The notes: generated by a model from the sequence alone, not told the origin. 64,000 nucleotides of DNA from Microbacterium festucae (GCF_025421715.1 NZ_JAOEFC010000003.1:248001-312000); one strand, 5' to 3'; shown: positions 15,787-24,201, counted from the first letter of the stretch. Translations and numbers: made by a program.

Positions 15787-16875
15787 ATGCATCGGCTGAC
15801 CCGCGACGAGGCGCGCCGCATCGCCGTGCGCGCGCAGCTGCTCGACGCCGACCGGCCGGGTGGCATCGTCGAGGTCGCCGAGCAGCTCGGCGCGATCAAG
15901 ATCGACCCCACGGCCACCATCGCCCCGGCCGAGCAGACCATCCCGTGGACGCGCATCGGCTGGTCCTACGAGCCCGGCCAGCTCAAGAAGGCCGTCGAAG
16001 ACGACCGGCAGCTGTTCGAGCATGCGGGGCAGTTCCGGCCGGCGTCGCTGCTGCCCCTGATGGCGGCGCGGATGCGGGGGCGCGAGCTGCGCGCGTCGAC
16101 CGTCGAGTACCTCGACGCCAACGCGCGGTTCCGGCGCGACATCACCCGGCGCCTCCAGAAGGAGGGGCCGCTGCTGGCCTCCGACATCCCCGACACCAGC
16201 GTCGTGCAGCGATCGAACGAGAGCGGCTGGTACGGGTCGAACCAGGTGCCGCGCATGCTCGACCTGCTCGAAGCCATCGGCGAGGTCGCCATCGTCGGGC
16301 GCGAGGGGCGCCTGCGGCGGTGGGACGTCACCGAGCGCGCCTGGCCGGCGAACCTGCCCGCCCCCGGCTACGACGAGGCCGAGCGGATGCTGGAGGCACG
16401 GCGCCTGCAGGCCCTCGGCATCGCGCGCCGCAAGACGTCGTGGTCGGGCGTCGGCGACGCCGGCGAGCCCGCCGAGGTCGAGGGGAGCGCCTGGAAGTGG
16501 CGCGTCGACCCCGAGGCGCTCGCCGCGCTCGATGACGACCCCGGCGGCCGCGTGGCGATCCTCAACCCCTACGACCGCATGCTGTTCGACCGGCCGCGGC
16601 TGGCGGAGCTGTTCGAGTTCGACTTCGTGCTCGAGCAGTTCAAGCCCAAGGCGCAGCGCCGCTACGGCTACTTCGCGCACCCGATCCTCATCGGCGACCG
16701 CTTCGTGGGGCAGCTCGACGCCGAGCTCGACAAGAAGAAGGAGAACCTCGTCGTCACCGCCGTGCACGAGATGATCCCCTTCGACGACGAGGAACGCGAG
16801 ATGGTGGATGCCGAGATCCGCGATCTCGCCGAGTGGATCGGCGTGCCCGTCGTCTTCGCCTCGGGTCGCGCCTGA
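15787..16875 (+). CDS. Winged-helix protein of the YcaQ/AlkZ (HTH_42) superfamily
   Basis: 362-aa protein of the family that includes DNA glycosylases acting on alkylated bases and interstrand crosslinks. Its start fits a leaderless promoter. At the catalytic loop, where YcaQ has Gln-x-Asp, this protein reads GAIKIDPTATIAP, that is Lys38-Ile-Asp40: Asp is kept but Gln is replaced by Lys. The C-terminal part (LNPYDRMLFDR...) is typical of the family. Activity as a glycosylase is therefore uncertain. The 3' end is part of a 14-bp tandem repeat that duplicates the stop codon. Confidence 0.8.
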   Translation: MHRLTRDEARRIAVRAQLLDADRPGGIVEVAEQLGAIKIDPTATIAPAEQTIPWTRIGWSYEPGQLKKAVEDDRQLFEHAGQFRPASLLPLMAARMRGRELRASTVEYLDANARFRRDITRRLQKEGPLLASDIPDTSVVQRSNESGWYGSNQVPRMLDLLEAIGEVAIVGREGRLRRWDVTERAWPANLPAPGYDEAERMLEARRLQALGIARRKTSWSGVGDAGEPAEVEGSAWKWRVDPEALAALDDDPGGRVAILNPYDRMLFDRPRLAELFEFDFVLEQFKPKAQRRYGYFAHPILIGDRFVGQLDAELDKKKENLVVTAVHEMIPFDDEEREMVDAEIRDLAEWIGVPVVFASGRA

Positions 16876-16948
16876 CGGGTCGCGCCTGACGGGTCGCGCC
16901 TGACGGGTCGCGTCTGACGGGGACGCGCCCGACGGGGAAGCGCCCGAC
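16863..16948. repeat. 14-15-bp tandem repeat over a stop codon
   Basis: GGGTCGCGCCTGAC occurs at 16863, 16877 and 16891, then a one-base variant at 16905 and two 15-bp variants at 16919 and 16934. The first copy contains the last codons and TGA of the YcaQ-type gene. Since 14 is not a multiple of three, TGA appears in all three frames. Confidence 0.85.
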
Positions 16949-17012
16949 CGGGCCGGGCCTGCCCGGTGGACTCGCGCGCCGAACCCCCTCGCGCGGTGTC
17001 GGAGGGGCGTCC

Positions 17013-17018
17013 TACGGT
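17013..17018 (+). promoter_or_regulatory. -10 hexamer (leaderless) of cyclase-like gene
   Basis: TACGGT followed by six bases and ATG 17025. Confidence 0.45.
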
Positions 17019-17024
17019 GGGCGC

Positions 17025-17978
17025 ATGACCGACACCGCCGTCCTGGACTGGCTGCTCGACTCCGACCCCACGCTGCGCTGGCAGGTCGAGCGCGACCTCG
17101 CCGGGGCGCCCGAAGAGGTGTGGCGCGCCACGCGCGCCCGCATCCCGCGAGAAGGTCACGGGGCGCAGCTGCTGGCCCATCAAGACCCCGACGGCCAGTG
17201 GGCCGGGGGTGCGTTCTTCCCCGCCGGGTGGGAGAACGAGGATCACTCCGACGAGGCCGGCCAGCCCTACACCGCGACCACGTGGACGCTCACGACACTC
17301 CGCGAATGGGGGACGGATGCCGCCGCCCTGGCGGGCACGGGTGACAAGCTCACCGCCGCCCGGTGGGAGTACGACGACCTGCCCTACTGGGACGGCGAGG
17401 TCGACGTGTGCATCAACGCGATGACCCTCGCCAACGGCGCCTGGCTCGGGCGCGACATGAGCGCCCTGGCGGCCTGGTTCGGCGAGCACCAGCTGCCCGA
17501 CGGCGGCTGGAACTGCGAGTGGGTGGAGGGGTCGACGCGCTCGTCGTTCCATTCCACGATCAACGCGGTGCGCGGGCTGCTGGCCTACGAGCAGCTCACC
17601 GGCGACGACGCCACCGCCGAGGTGCGCCACCGCGGCGAGGAGTACCTGCTCGAGCGGCGCCTGCGCTACCGGCTGTCGACGGGCGAGGTCGTCGGGCCCT
17701 GGGTGGGGATCGGCGTCTACCCCTTCCGTGCGCCGTTCACCGCCGTCAAGGCGGTCGATCACTTCACCCAGGCCGCCGTCCACGACGGGCGCCGACCCGA
17801 CCCGCGCATCGGCGAGGCGATCGAGGGCGTGCGCGCCGACCGGCAGCCCGACGGCCGGTGGCTGCAGGAGCACCGGTTCGAGGGGCGGGTGTGGTTCCCG
17901 CTCGATGTCGACCCGGGTGAGCCGTCGCGGTGGGTCACCTTCTTCGCCCAGCGCGCGCTCGACATCTGGGACGCGTGA
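17025..17978 (+). CDS. Squalene-cyclase/prenyltransferase-fold protein
   Basis: 317-aa protein predicted to form an alpha/alpha toroid like squalene cyclases and prenyltransferases. It has repeated QW-like motifs (HQDPDGQWAGG, HQLPDGGWNCEW, RQPDGRW). It is about half the length of a squalene-hopene cyclase and lacks an obvious DXDD protonation motif, so it may be a binding or non-terpenoid enzyme. The leaderless start is at 17025. Its stop is 30 bp before the NYN-LOTUS gene. Confidence 0.65.
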   Translation: MTDTAVLDWLLDSDPTLRWQVERDLAGAPEEVWRATRARIPREGHGAQLLAHQDPDGQWAGGAFFPAGWENEDHSDEAGQPYTATTWTLTTLREWGTDAAALAGTGDKLTAARWEYDDLPYWDGEVDVCINAMTLANGAWLGRDMSALAAWFGEHQLPDGGWNCEWVEGSTRSSFHSTINAVRGLLAYEQLTGDDATAEVRHRGEEYLLERRLRYRLSTGEVVGPWVGIGVYPFRAPFTAVKAVDHFTQAAVHDGRRPDPRIGEAIEGVRADRQPDGRWLQEHRFEGRVWFPLDVDPGEPSRWVTFFAQRALDIWDA

Positions 17979-18008
17979 CCCACGCGGGCCACCTGCGAGA
18001 CTGGACCC

Positions 18009-18773
18009 ATGCCGCAGACCACACCGTCCACACCCGGCGACCTGCTCGCCGTGCTCATCGACGCCGACAACGTCTCGCCGTCGCGCATCGGCGCGGTCCT
18101 CGCCGAGATCGCGCAGTACGGCACGGCATCCGTCAAGCGGGTCTACGGCGACTGGACATCGAACCAGCTCGCCAAGTGGAAGGTCGCCGCCAGCGAGCAC
18201 GTCATCCAGCCGATGCAGCAGTTCGCCAACACGACGGGCAAGAACGCGACCGACTCGGCCCTCATCATCGACGCGATGGACCTGCTCTACACCGAGCGCT
18301 TCCGCGGGTTCTGCATCGTCTCCAGCGACAGCGACTTCACTCGCCTGGCCTCGCGCATCCGCGAAGACGGCGTGACCGTCTACGGGTTCGGTGAGCGCAA
18401 GACCCCCGAGGCGTTCCGCAACGCCTGCGACCAGTTCACCTACCTCGAGGTGCTCGAAGCGCCCGCCCAGCCGGATGCCGTCGCCGAAGACGCCGCGCCC
18501 GCCCCGCGCCAGGAGCGCCTCCCCGCCGCGAAGCTCAAGCAGGACGCGCGCCTGGTGGGCCTGCTGCGCTCCAGCGTCGAGGCCGCCGCCGACGACGAGG
18601 GCTGGGCCGGGCTCGGTGCGGTCGGCCAGCTCGCCCGCAAGCAGCAGCCCGACTTCGACTCCCGCAACTGGGGGTACGCGAAGCTGTCCGACCTCGTGAA
18701 GACCATCGGGCTGTTCACCGTCGAGGTGCAGCCGGTGGGCGTGCGTCTGCGCAACAAGAAGACCGCGAAGTAG
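18009..18773 (+). CDS. NYN (PIN-like) RNase domain with OST-HTH/LOTUS domain
   Basis: 254-aa predicted RNA-binding nuclease. The NYN domain (about residues 10-155) shows acidic active-site candidates in VLIDADNVS (D18, D20), KNATDSALIIDAMDLLY and VSSDSDF. A linker follows, and residues about 175-250 look like a LOTUS/OST-HTH module (GWAGLGAVGQLARK...YAKLSDLV). Such proteins are thought to bind or cleave structured RNA. The start ATG 18009 has GAGACT six bases upstream. A second, shorter NYN protein lies at 59219-59770. Confidence 0.85.
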   Translation: MPQTTPSTPGDLLAVLIDADNVSPSRIGAVLAEIAQYGTASVKRVYGDWTSNQLAKWKVAASEHVIQPMQQFANTTGKNATDSALIIDAMDLLYTERFRGFCIVSSDSDFTRLASRIREDGVTVYGFGERKTPEAFRNACDQFTYLEVLEAPAQPDAVAEDAAPAPRQERLPAAKLKQDARLVGLLRSSVEAAADDEGWAGLGAVGQLARKQQPDFDSRNWGYAKLSDLVKTIGLFTVEVQPVGVRLRNKKTAK

Positions 18774-18786
18774 CCCGGTCTCCGGG
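18774..18786 (+). terminator. Small hairpin after NYN-LOTUS gene
   Basis: CCCGG-TCT-CCGGG directly follows the stop; a weak terminator candidate. Confidence 0.3.
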
Positions 18787-18845
18787 GGTCGCCGCGCCGT
18801 CGACGCCTGTCCCGCCGCCCGCGCCGATCCGTAACAGGGCGACTC

Positions 18846-18859
18846 CGATCCGGGGATCG
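18846..18859. promoter_or_regulatory. Inverted repeat upstream of metY
   Basis: CGATCC-GG-GGATCG lies 48 bp before the metY start. It could be an operator for a sulfur regulator. No SAM-riboswitch core was recognised in 18774-18906. Confidence 0.3.
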
Positions 18860-18906
18860 CGCCGGGCTCGTTGCACCATGGGTGGACGAGTTCTGGGAGG
18901 ACGGTC

Positions 18907-20226
18907 ATGGGGCGAGGATTCACGACGCGGCAGGTGCACGACCGGGTGCGCCTGCATGGGGCGACGCCGCGGGCGACGCCGATCCACCTGACGGCCGGGT
19001 TCGAGTTCGACGAGTACGGCGCCGCCGCCGCGCACTTCGGTGCCGGCGAAGGCTACGCCTACACGCGCATCGGCAACCCCACCGTCGAGACCGTCGAGTC
19101 GACACTGGCCCGGCTCGAGGGCGGGTCGCAGGCGCTGCTGCTGGCCAGCGGCCAGGCCGCCACCACCGTCGCGCTGCTCGCACTGGCCGCCGCGGGCGAT
19201 CACCTGGTCGTATCGACCCACATCTACGAGGGCACCCGCGGGCTCATCCGCGACAACCTGAGCCGGTTCGGCATCACGGCATCCTTCGTCGACGACATCG
19301 GCGACCCCGCCGCGTGGGAGGCGGCCATCCGCCCCGAGACGCGGGCGCTGTTCGCCGAGTCGATCTCCAACGCCACCAACCGCATCCTCGACATCGAGGC
19401 CGTCGCCGCCGTCGCCCACGCGCACGGCATCCCGCTGGTCATCGACAACACCTTCGCCACGCCCTACCTGCTGCGGCCGATCGAGCACGGCGCCGACGTG
19501 GTCGTGCACTCGGCCAGCAAGTTCCTCGCAGGCCACGGCAATGTGCTCGGCGGCGCGATCGTCGACAGCGGCACCTTCGACGCCGAGCGTTCGGGTGCCC
19601 TCTTCCCCCATCTGGTCGAACCGGGTCGCGGCGGCACGCCGTCGATCGCCGAGCGCACCGGCGGTGACGCCCGCATCGCCTACGCCCGCGAGTCGGTCGC
19701 GCCGCGACTGGGACCGACCCCCTCGCCGCTGAACGCCTTCTTCATCGGGCAGGGCATCGAGACGCTGAGCCTGCGCGTCGACAGGCAGAGCCGCGGCGCC
19801 CTCGCCGTCGCCCAATGGCTGCAGACCCGGCCGGAAGTGGCCGCGGTCGACTACGCCGGTCTCGCCTCGCACACCGATCACGCGCTCGCGGCGAAGCTGC
19901 TGCCCGACGGATACGGCGCCGTGTTCACCTTCACCCTGCGCGGCGACGCCGACACGGCGCGGCGCGTGGTCGAAGGGCTCGGCACCTTCACGCACATGAC
20001 CCACCTGGGCGATGTGCGCTCGCTCGTGCTGCACCCGGCCACCACCAGCCACGTCGCCCTCACGCCCGAGGAGCGCGCCGCGCTGGGGGTGTTCGACGGC
20101 ACCCTGCGCCTGTCGATCGGCATCGAAGACGTCGTCGACCTCATCGACGATCTCGAGCAGGCCTTCGAGGCCGCCGGGATCGCGCGGATCGCGCCCGTGC
20201 ACGACACGGTGGTCGTCACGGCATGA
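18907..20226 (+). CDS. metY: O-acetylhomoserine sulfhydrylase-type enzyme
   Basis: 439-aa PLP enzyme of the Cys/Met metabolism family; the likely reaction is O-acetylhomoserine plus sulfide to homocysteine plus acetate. Family landmarks are YTRIGNPTVE, LLASGQAATT, the PLP-phosphate region, VIDNTFATPYL and the PLP lysine in SASKFLAGHGN. The length and the GEGYAYTRIGNPT start suit MetY better than cystathionine gamma-synthase. GGGAGG at 18895-18900 gives a six-base spacing to ATG 18907. Its stop overlaps the next start (ATGA). Confidence 0.87.
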   Translation: MGRGFTTRQVHDRVRLHGATPRATPIHLTAGFEFDEYGAAAAHFGAGEGYAYTRIGNPTVETVESTLARLEGGSQALLLASGQAATTVALLALAAAGDHLVVSTHIYEGTRGLIRDNLSRFGITASFVDDIGDPAAWEAAIRPETRALFAESISNATNRILDIEAVAAVAHAHGIPLVIDNTFATPYLLRPIEHGADVVVHSASKFLAGHGNVLGGAIVDSGTFDAERSGALFPHLVEPGRGGTPSIAERTGGDARIAYARESVAPRLGPTPSPLNAFFIGQGIETLSLRVDRQSRGALAVAQWLQTRPEVAAVDYAGLASHTDHALAAKLLPDGYGAVFTFTLRGDADTARRVVEGLGTFTHMTHLGDVRSLVLHPATTSHVALTPEERAALGVFDGTLRLSIGIEDVVDLIDDLEQAFEAAGIARIAPVHDTVVVTA

Positions 20227-21539
20227 GCCGGCCGCAGCATTTCGGCTGGTTCCTCGCGCGCGGCTTCGGCCCGCACGGGTGGGGGTATCCCTCCCTCGAC
20301 TGGGATTACGACTGGACGCGCCCCGACCTCTACCAGCAGTCGGCGCGTGAGCTGGAGCAGGCGGGCTTCGACTTCCTGCTCATCGAAGACGCCCCCTCGC
20401 TGGGCTCGGAGCGCACGATCGACCTGCGGGTGCGGCACGCGTTCGGCGGGCCCAAGCACGATCCGCTGCTGCTGGCGCCCTACCTTTTCCAGGCCACACG
20501 CACCCTCGGCGTCATCCCGACGGTCAATCCCGCCGCCTCCCTGCCGTACACCGCCGCGCGCCAGTTCGCGACGCTGCAGCACCTGAGCGGGCACCGCCTC
20601 GGCCTCAACGTCGTCACCGACACCGGCAGTGCGCGGCACTTCTCGGATGCCGCGCCGCTCGCACACGACGCCGCCTACGACCGCGCCGAGGAGTGGCTGG
20701 CGGGTCTGCGCGAGCTGTGGCACTCGTGGGGCGACGGCGCGCTGGTCGCCGACCCGGCATCCGGGGTCTACGCCGACGGCGGGCGCATGGATGCCGTGCG
20801 TCACCGCGGCGAGCACTTCTCGTTCGACGGTCCGCTCAACGCGCTCCCGTTCCCCAGCGGCGACCCGGTGATCGCCTCCCCGGGCGGATCGGGCCGGGGG
20901 CTGGCATTCGCCGGCGCCAACTCCGATATCCAGCTGGCGCTGGCGCCCCTGCACGAGAAGAGCGTGCGCGAGTATCGGGCGCGCATCCACGAGGCGGCCG
21001 TCGCCGCCGGTCGGGCGCCCGAAGACATCCGCATCATGTTCGCGATCCAGCCGACCATCGTCTCCAGCCGCGACGAGGCCGACCGGATCGTCGCGGCATC
21101 GGCGGCCCCCGACGACGCCACGCTCGTGCAGGTGGCCCGCAAGCAGTCGAGCGACCTCGAGACCGACCTCACCGCCCTCGACCTCGACAAGCCGCTCGAT
21201 GTCGCCGTCTTCGGCGACCACGTCTCGCACGGCTCGATCCGCCGGCTCACCGGTGACCGCGACGTGGACACCACACCGCTGCGCGTGCACCTGACCGCGC
21301 TCGCGCGCCTCGGACGTCTCTCCGACCGGTCGGGCTTCGTCGGCACCGCCGACGAGTTCGCCGACCTCATCGAAGAGCTCGGGGGCTGGGGCAACGACGG
21401 CGTGCTGCTGTGGGGCGACCTGCATCCGGTCACCGTGCACCGCACGCTCGACGAGCTCGTTCCGGTGCTCCGCCGCCGCGGCATCCTGCGTCGTGAGCAG
21501 ATCGACGGCGGTCTGCACGCGACCCTCCGCGCTTTCTGA
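20223..21539 (+). CDS. NtaA/SnaA/DszA-family FMN-dependent monooxygenase
   Basis: 438-aa luciferase-like monooxygenase of the subgroup that includes DszA and NtaA, which uses FMNH2 supplied by a separate reductase. It has the long N-terminal strand with HPHG/HGWGYPSLDWDY-like aromatic residues, FDFLLIEDAPSLG, IPTVNPAASLPYTAARQFATL and HRLGLNVVTD. Translational coupling to metY suggests it releases sulfur (as sulfite or a reduced form) from an organosulfur compound for methionine synthesis. This role is inferred. Confidence 0.8.
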   Translation: MSRPQHFGWFLARGFGPHGWGYPSLDWDYDWTRPDLYQQSARELEQAGFDFLLIEDAPSLGSERTIDLRVRHAFGGPKHDPLLLAPYLFQATRTLGVIPTVNPAASLPYTAARQFATLQHLSGHRLGLNVVTDTGSARHFSDAAPLAHDAAYDRAEEWLAGLRELWHSWGDGALVADPASGVYADGGRMDAVRHRGEHFSFDGPLNALPFPSGDPVIASPGGSGRGLAFAGANSDIQLALAPLHEKSVREYRARIHEAAVAAGRAPEDIRIMFAIQPTIVSSRDEADRIVAASAAPDDATLVQVARKQSSDLETDLTALDLDKPLDVAVFGDHVSHGSIRRLTGDRDVDTTPLRVHLTALARLGRLSDRSGFVGTADEFADLIEELGGWGNDGVLLWGDLHPVTVHRTLDELVPVLRRRGILRREQIDGGLHATLRAF

Positions 21540-21591
21540 GGCGGGGGTAGGGCGGCGCTCGGGTGGCGGCTGGGCGCGGGGGCACCTGGTT

Positions 21592-22403
21592 GCGGCGGGG
21601 CGTGTCCCGCAGAGTGCGGGTGTGAGGCCTGGAAGTCGCTGTTTCCGGGACGTGCTCGGGTGGCGTGTCCCGTGATGTGCGGGTGCGGTGGCCGGTAGTC
21701 GCTGTTTGTGGGACGTGCTCGCGGGCCGTGTCCCGGGCTGTGCGGGTGTGGTGGCCGGGAGGCGCCGTCTGTGGGACGTGCTGGGGTGGCGGGTCCCGCA
21801 ATGTGCGGGTGTGGTGGCTGGGAGTCGCTGTTTGTGGGACGTGCTCGCGGGTCGTGTCTCGGACTGTGCGGGTGGGTGGCCGGGAGTCGCTGTTTGTGGG
21901 ACGTGCTCGCGGGCCGCGTCCCGCGATGTGCGGGTGCGGTGGCCGTAAGTCGCCGTTTGTGGGACGTGCTCTCGGGCCGTGTCCCAGATTGTGCGGGTGT
22001 GGTGGCCGGGAGTCGCTGTTTGTGGGACGTGTCCAGTGGCGGGTCCCGCAATGAGCGGGTGGGGGCGTAAGTCGCCGTGTGCGGGACCTGGTGGCCGGCC
22101 CGGTACCGAAGACTGCGGATGCGGCGGCGGTCGCGCACTCGTGGCATCTACCTCCGATTCGTCCCGCCGACGGCAGCTGTGACGGCGGCATCCGACTATC
22201 TGCGGGACATGCTCGGGGCGCGGGTCCCGCGAACGGTGGGTGCGGGCCTCGCGACTCGCGCTTTGCGTGACAGGCTCCGGAGCCGGGTCCCGCGAACGGC
22301 GGGTGCGGGCCCTGCAACCCGCACATTATGGGACACGCACCCGCGGCCCGTCCCGCACACAGTGGGTGCAGGCCCCCGCAACCCACCGATTGCGGGACAT
22401 CCC
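21592..22403. repeat. 63-bp palindromic tandem array, about 13 units
   Basis: The landmark GGGAC (GTGAC once) recurs at 21647, 21710, 21773, 21836, 21898, 21961, 22024, 22083, 22204, 22267, 22330 and 22394, spacing 59-64, with one degenerate unit near 22144. A typical unit reads GTCGCTGTTTGTGGGACGTG, then a C-rich or G-rich bend, then GTCCCGC, a short loop and GCGGG, then GTGGTGGCC. GGGAC faces GTCCC, and CCCGC faces GCGGG, so each unit can fold. The last four units are diverged and have a longer stem (GCGGGAC/GTCCCGC). It fills the 985-bp gap between the convergent monooxygenase and OpuC genes; the remainder (22404-22468) is C-rich DNA with no gene. Confidence 0.9.
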
Positions 22404-22468
22404 CCACCCCCACCGCCACCCCCACCCCCACCGGCACCTCGAAAACAACACACCCCCCCCCAACCCAA

Positions 22469-22504
22469 AGCCCCCGCCTCCCCAGAGTCGGGGCGGCGGG
22501 GGCT
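22469..22504 (-). terminator. Strong terminator hairpin of the OpuC operon
   Basis: AGCCCCCGCC pairs with GGCGGGGGCT (10 bp) and an inner CCCC/GGGG adds four more across the AGAGTC loop. It is 20 bases after the OpuC binding-protein stop. On the minus strand it is followed by TTTGGGTTGG and then TTGTTTTC. Confidence 0.75.
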
Positions 22505-22524
22505 CGGGTGCGCGAGCGCGGGTG

Positions 22525-23442
22525 TCAGTCGAGCAGGCCCTCGTCGGTCAGCCACTGCGTCGCGATCTTGTCGGACGAGAGCTGGTCTTCGGTGGACTGC
22601 ACGTTGAGGGCGACCAGGCCCTCGGGGGTGAGGGCGGCCGAGACCTTGTTGATGACGTCGGCGATCTCGTCGGAGACGGAGGCGCTCACCAGCGGCACCA
22701 CGTTCGACGCGAGGAACAGGCCCTCGGGGTCTTCGAGGGTGACGAGGTCGTTCGTCTTGATCAGCGGGTCGGCCGAGTAGACGTTGGCGAGCTGGATGCT
22801 GCCGGCGACGAGCTCGTCGACGGTGGTGTCGGCGGTCGCCTCGAAGGTGACGTCGACGCCGTAGGTCTCCTTCAGGCCGGCGGGGCCGTAGGGGCGCTGC
22901 TCGAGCTCGGGCGCGCCGCCCAGCACCAGCGGCGAGATGCCGGCCAGGTCGCCGATCGTGGTGAGGTTGTTCTCCTCGGCGAAGGCGGCGGTGACGTTGT
23001 AGGAGTCCTGGTCGGTCGCGGGCGACTGGTCGAGCACGGCGAGGCCCTCGGGGAGGGCGTCCTGCAGTGCGGCGTAGACATCGTCGGAGGTCGTGGCGGT
23101 GGTCTCGGGGTCGAAGAACTGCAGCAGGTTGCCGGTGTACTCCGGCGTCAGCTGGATGGTGCCGTCTTCGAGCGACGGGATGATGGCGTCGCGCTGACCG
23201 ATGTTGAACTGGCGGTCGACGGTGAAGCCGGCGTTCTCGAGCGCCTGGGCGTAGATCTCGGCGATGATCTCGTTCGAGTAGTAGGCCTGCGAGCCGATCG
23301 TGATCGTCGACGACGAGCCCGACGGGGCCGTGGTGGCCTCGCCTTCGGTGAGCGAGCCGCTCGAGCCGCAGGCGCTCAGGGCGAGGGCGGTGGCAGCGGC
23401 GGCGCCGACGACGAACGTCAGGCGGGTGCGGGTGCGGGACAT
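22525..23442 (-). CDS. Compatible-solute (glycine betaine/choline type) binding lipoprotein
   Basis: 305-aa extracytoplasmic binding protein of an OpuC/OsmF-type ABC transporter. It has a lipoprotein signal peptide with lipobox LSAC (Cys about 25), a Gly/Ser linker, and the OpuAC fold (ITIGSQAYYSNEIIAEIYAQALE, TPEYTGNLL, then LVALNVQ near the C-terminus). It is first in transcription order? No: it is last, downstream of the ATPase and both permeases on the minus strand, and is followed by a strong terminator. Confidence 0.87.
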   Translation of the reverse strand: MSRTRTRLTFVVGAAAATALALSACGSSGSLTEGEATTAPSGSSSTITIGSQAYYSNEIIAEIYAQALENAGFTVDRQFNIGQRDAIIPSLEDGTIQLTPEYTGNLLQFFDPETTATTSDDVYAALQDALPEGLAVLDQSPATDQDSYNVTAAFAEENNLTTIGDLAGISPLVLGGAPELEQRPYGPAGLKETYGVDVTFEATADTTVDELVAGSIQLANVYSADPLIKTNDLVTLEDPEGLFLASNVVPLVSASVSDEIADVINKVSAALTPEGLVALNVQSTEDQLSSDKIATQWLTDEGLLD

Positions 23443-23487
23443 GGCGGGTGCCTTTCTGTGGATGCTGTGTGGTGCGGGAGGGAAGGG

Positions 23488-24201
23488 TCAGGCGGGGGCG
23501 GGCTGGGCGGCGGGCGCGGATGCCGGTGCGGCACGGCCGCTGACCCCGCGCGGCACGACGAGACGCTGCAGCAGCGCGAACAGCCCGTCGAGCACGAGGG
23601 CGAGGGCCACCACGAGGATCGAGGCGCCGAGGATCTGGTCGGTCTGGCGCAACTGGATGCCCTGGATGATGTAGAAGCCCAGGCCGCCGAGGCCGATGTA
23701 GGTGGCGATGGTGACCGTCGCCACCACCTGCAGCGTCGCAGAGCGGAGCCCGCCGATCAGCAGCGGCAGGCCGAGGGGCACCTCGACCTTCCAGAGGATC
23801 TGCCACTCGGTCATCCCCACGGCGCGCGCGGCCGAGATCACCGATCGGTCGATAGCCTCGAAGCCGGCGTAGGCCCCGGCGAGGATCGACGGGATGGCGA
23901 GGATGACGAAGGCGAGCACCGCCGCCTCGCTCTTGTAGACGACGCCGAAAACGAGGTACAGCAGCACGACCAGGCCCAGCGTGGGGATGGCGCGCGCGGC
24001 GCCCGAGAGGGCGACGGCGAACTCGCGCCCCCGTCCGGTGTGCCCGATCGCCCAGCCGACGGGGATGGCGATGAGCGCGGCGATCAGCACCGACCCGAAC
24101 GTGTAGGCGAGGTGCTGGGCGATGGCCTCGGGCAGCGGCAGCGAGCCGGTGAGCCGGTCGGGGGAGAAGATCCACGCGAACGCGTCGACGAAGAGGTTCA
24201 T
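23488..24201 (-). CDS. OpuC-type ABC permease, second
   Basis: 237-aa membrane permease with about five to six helices and the conserved coupling loop around SAARAVGMTEWQILWKVEVPLGLPLLIGGLR. The C-terminal tail is Ala/Pro-rich. Its start overlaps the stop of the first permease (ATGA at 24198-24201). It forms a heterodimer with that permease to carry quaternary amines across the membrane. Confidence 0.88.
   Translation of the reverse strand: MNLFVDAFAWIFSPDRLTGSLPLPEAIAQHLAYTFGSVLIAALIAIPVGWAIGHTGRGREFAVALSGAARAIPTLGLVVLLYLVFGVVYKSEAAVLAFVILAIPSILAGAYAGFEAIDRSVISAARAVGMTEWQILWKVEVPLGLPLLIGGLRSATLQVVATVTIATYIGLGGLGFYIIQGIQLRQTDQILGASILVVALALVLDGLFALLQRLVVPRGVSGRAAPASAPAAQPAPA

Noticed and set aside
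18774..18906. SAM riboswitch upstream of metY
   Set aside because: None of the conserved SAM-I or SAM-IV segments could be found; only a 6-bp inverted repeat is present.
21592..22403. The periodic array as a CRISPR
   Set aside because: Units are contiguous, 63 bp, variable along their whole length, and there is no alternation of constant repeat and unique spacer, nor any cas gene.
21430..22437. Long open frames on both strands through the 63-bp array, giving 21-residue periodic proteins
   Set aside because: The repeat unit is 21 codons and stop-poor because of GC content, so frames stay open without selection; the frames overlap a certain monooxygenase gene antisense, have no start signals, and more than one frame is open at once.
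22401..22468. 6C-type RNA in the C-run region
   Set aside because: C-runs are present but without the paired hairpins that carry them in 6C RNAs.
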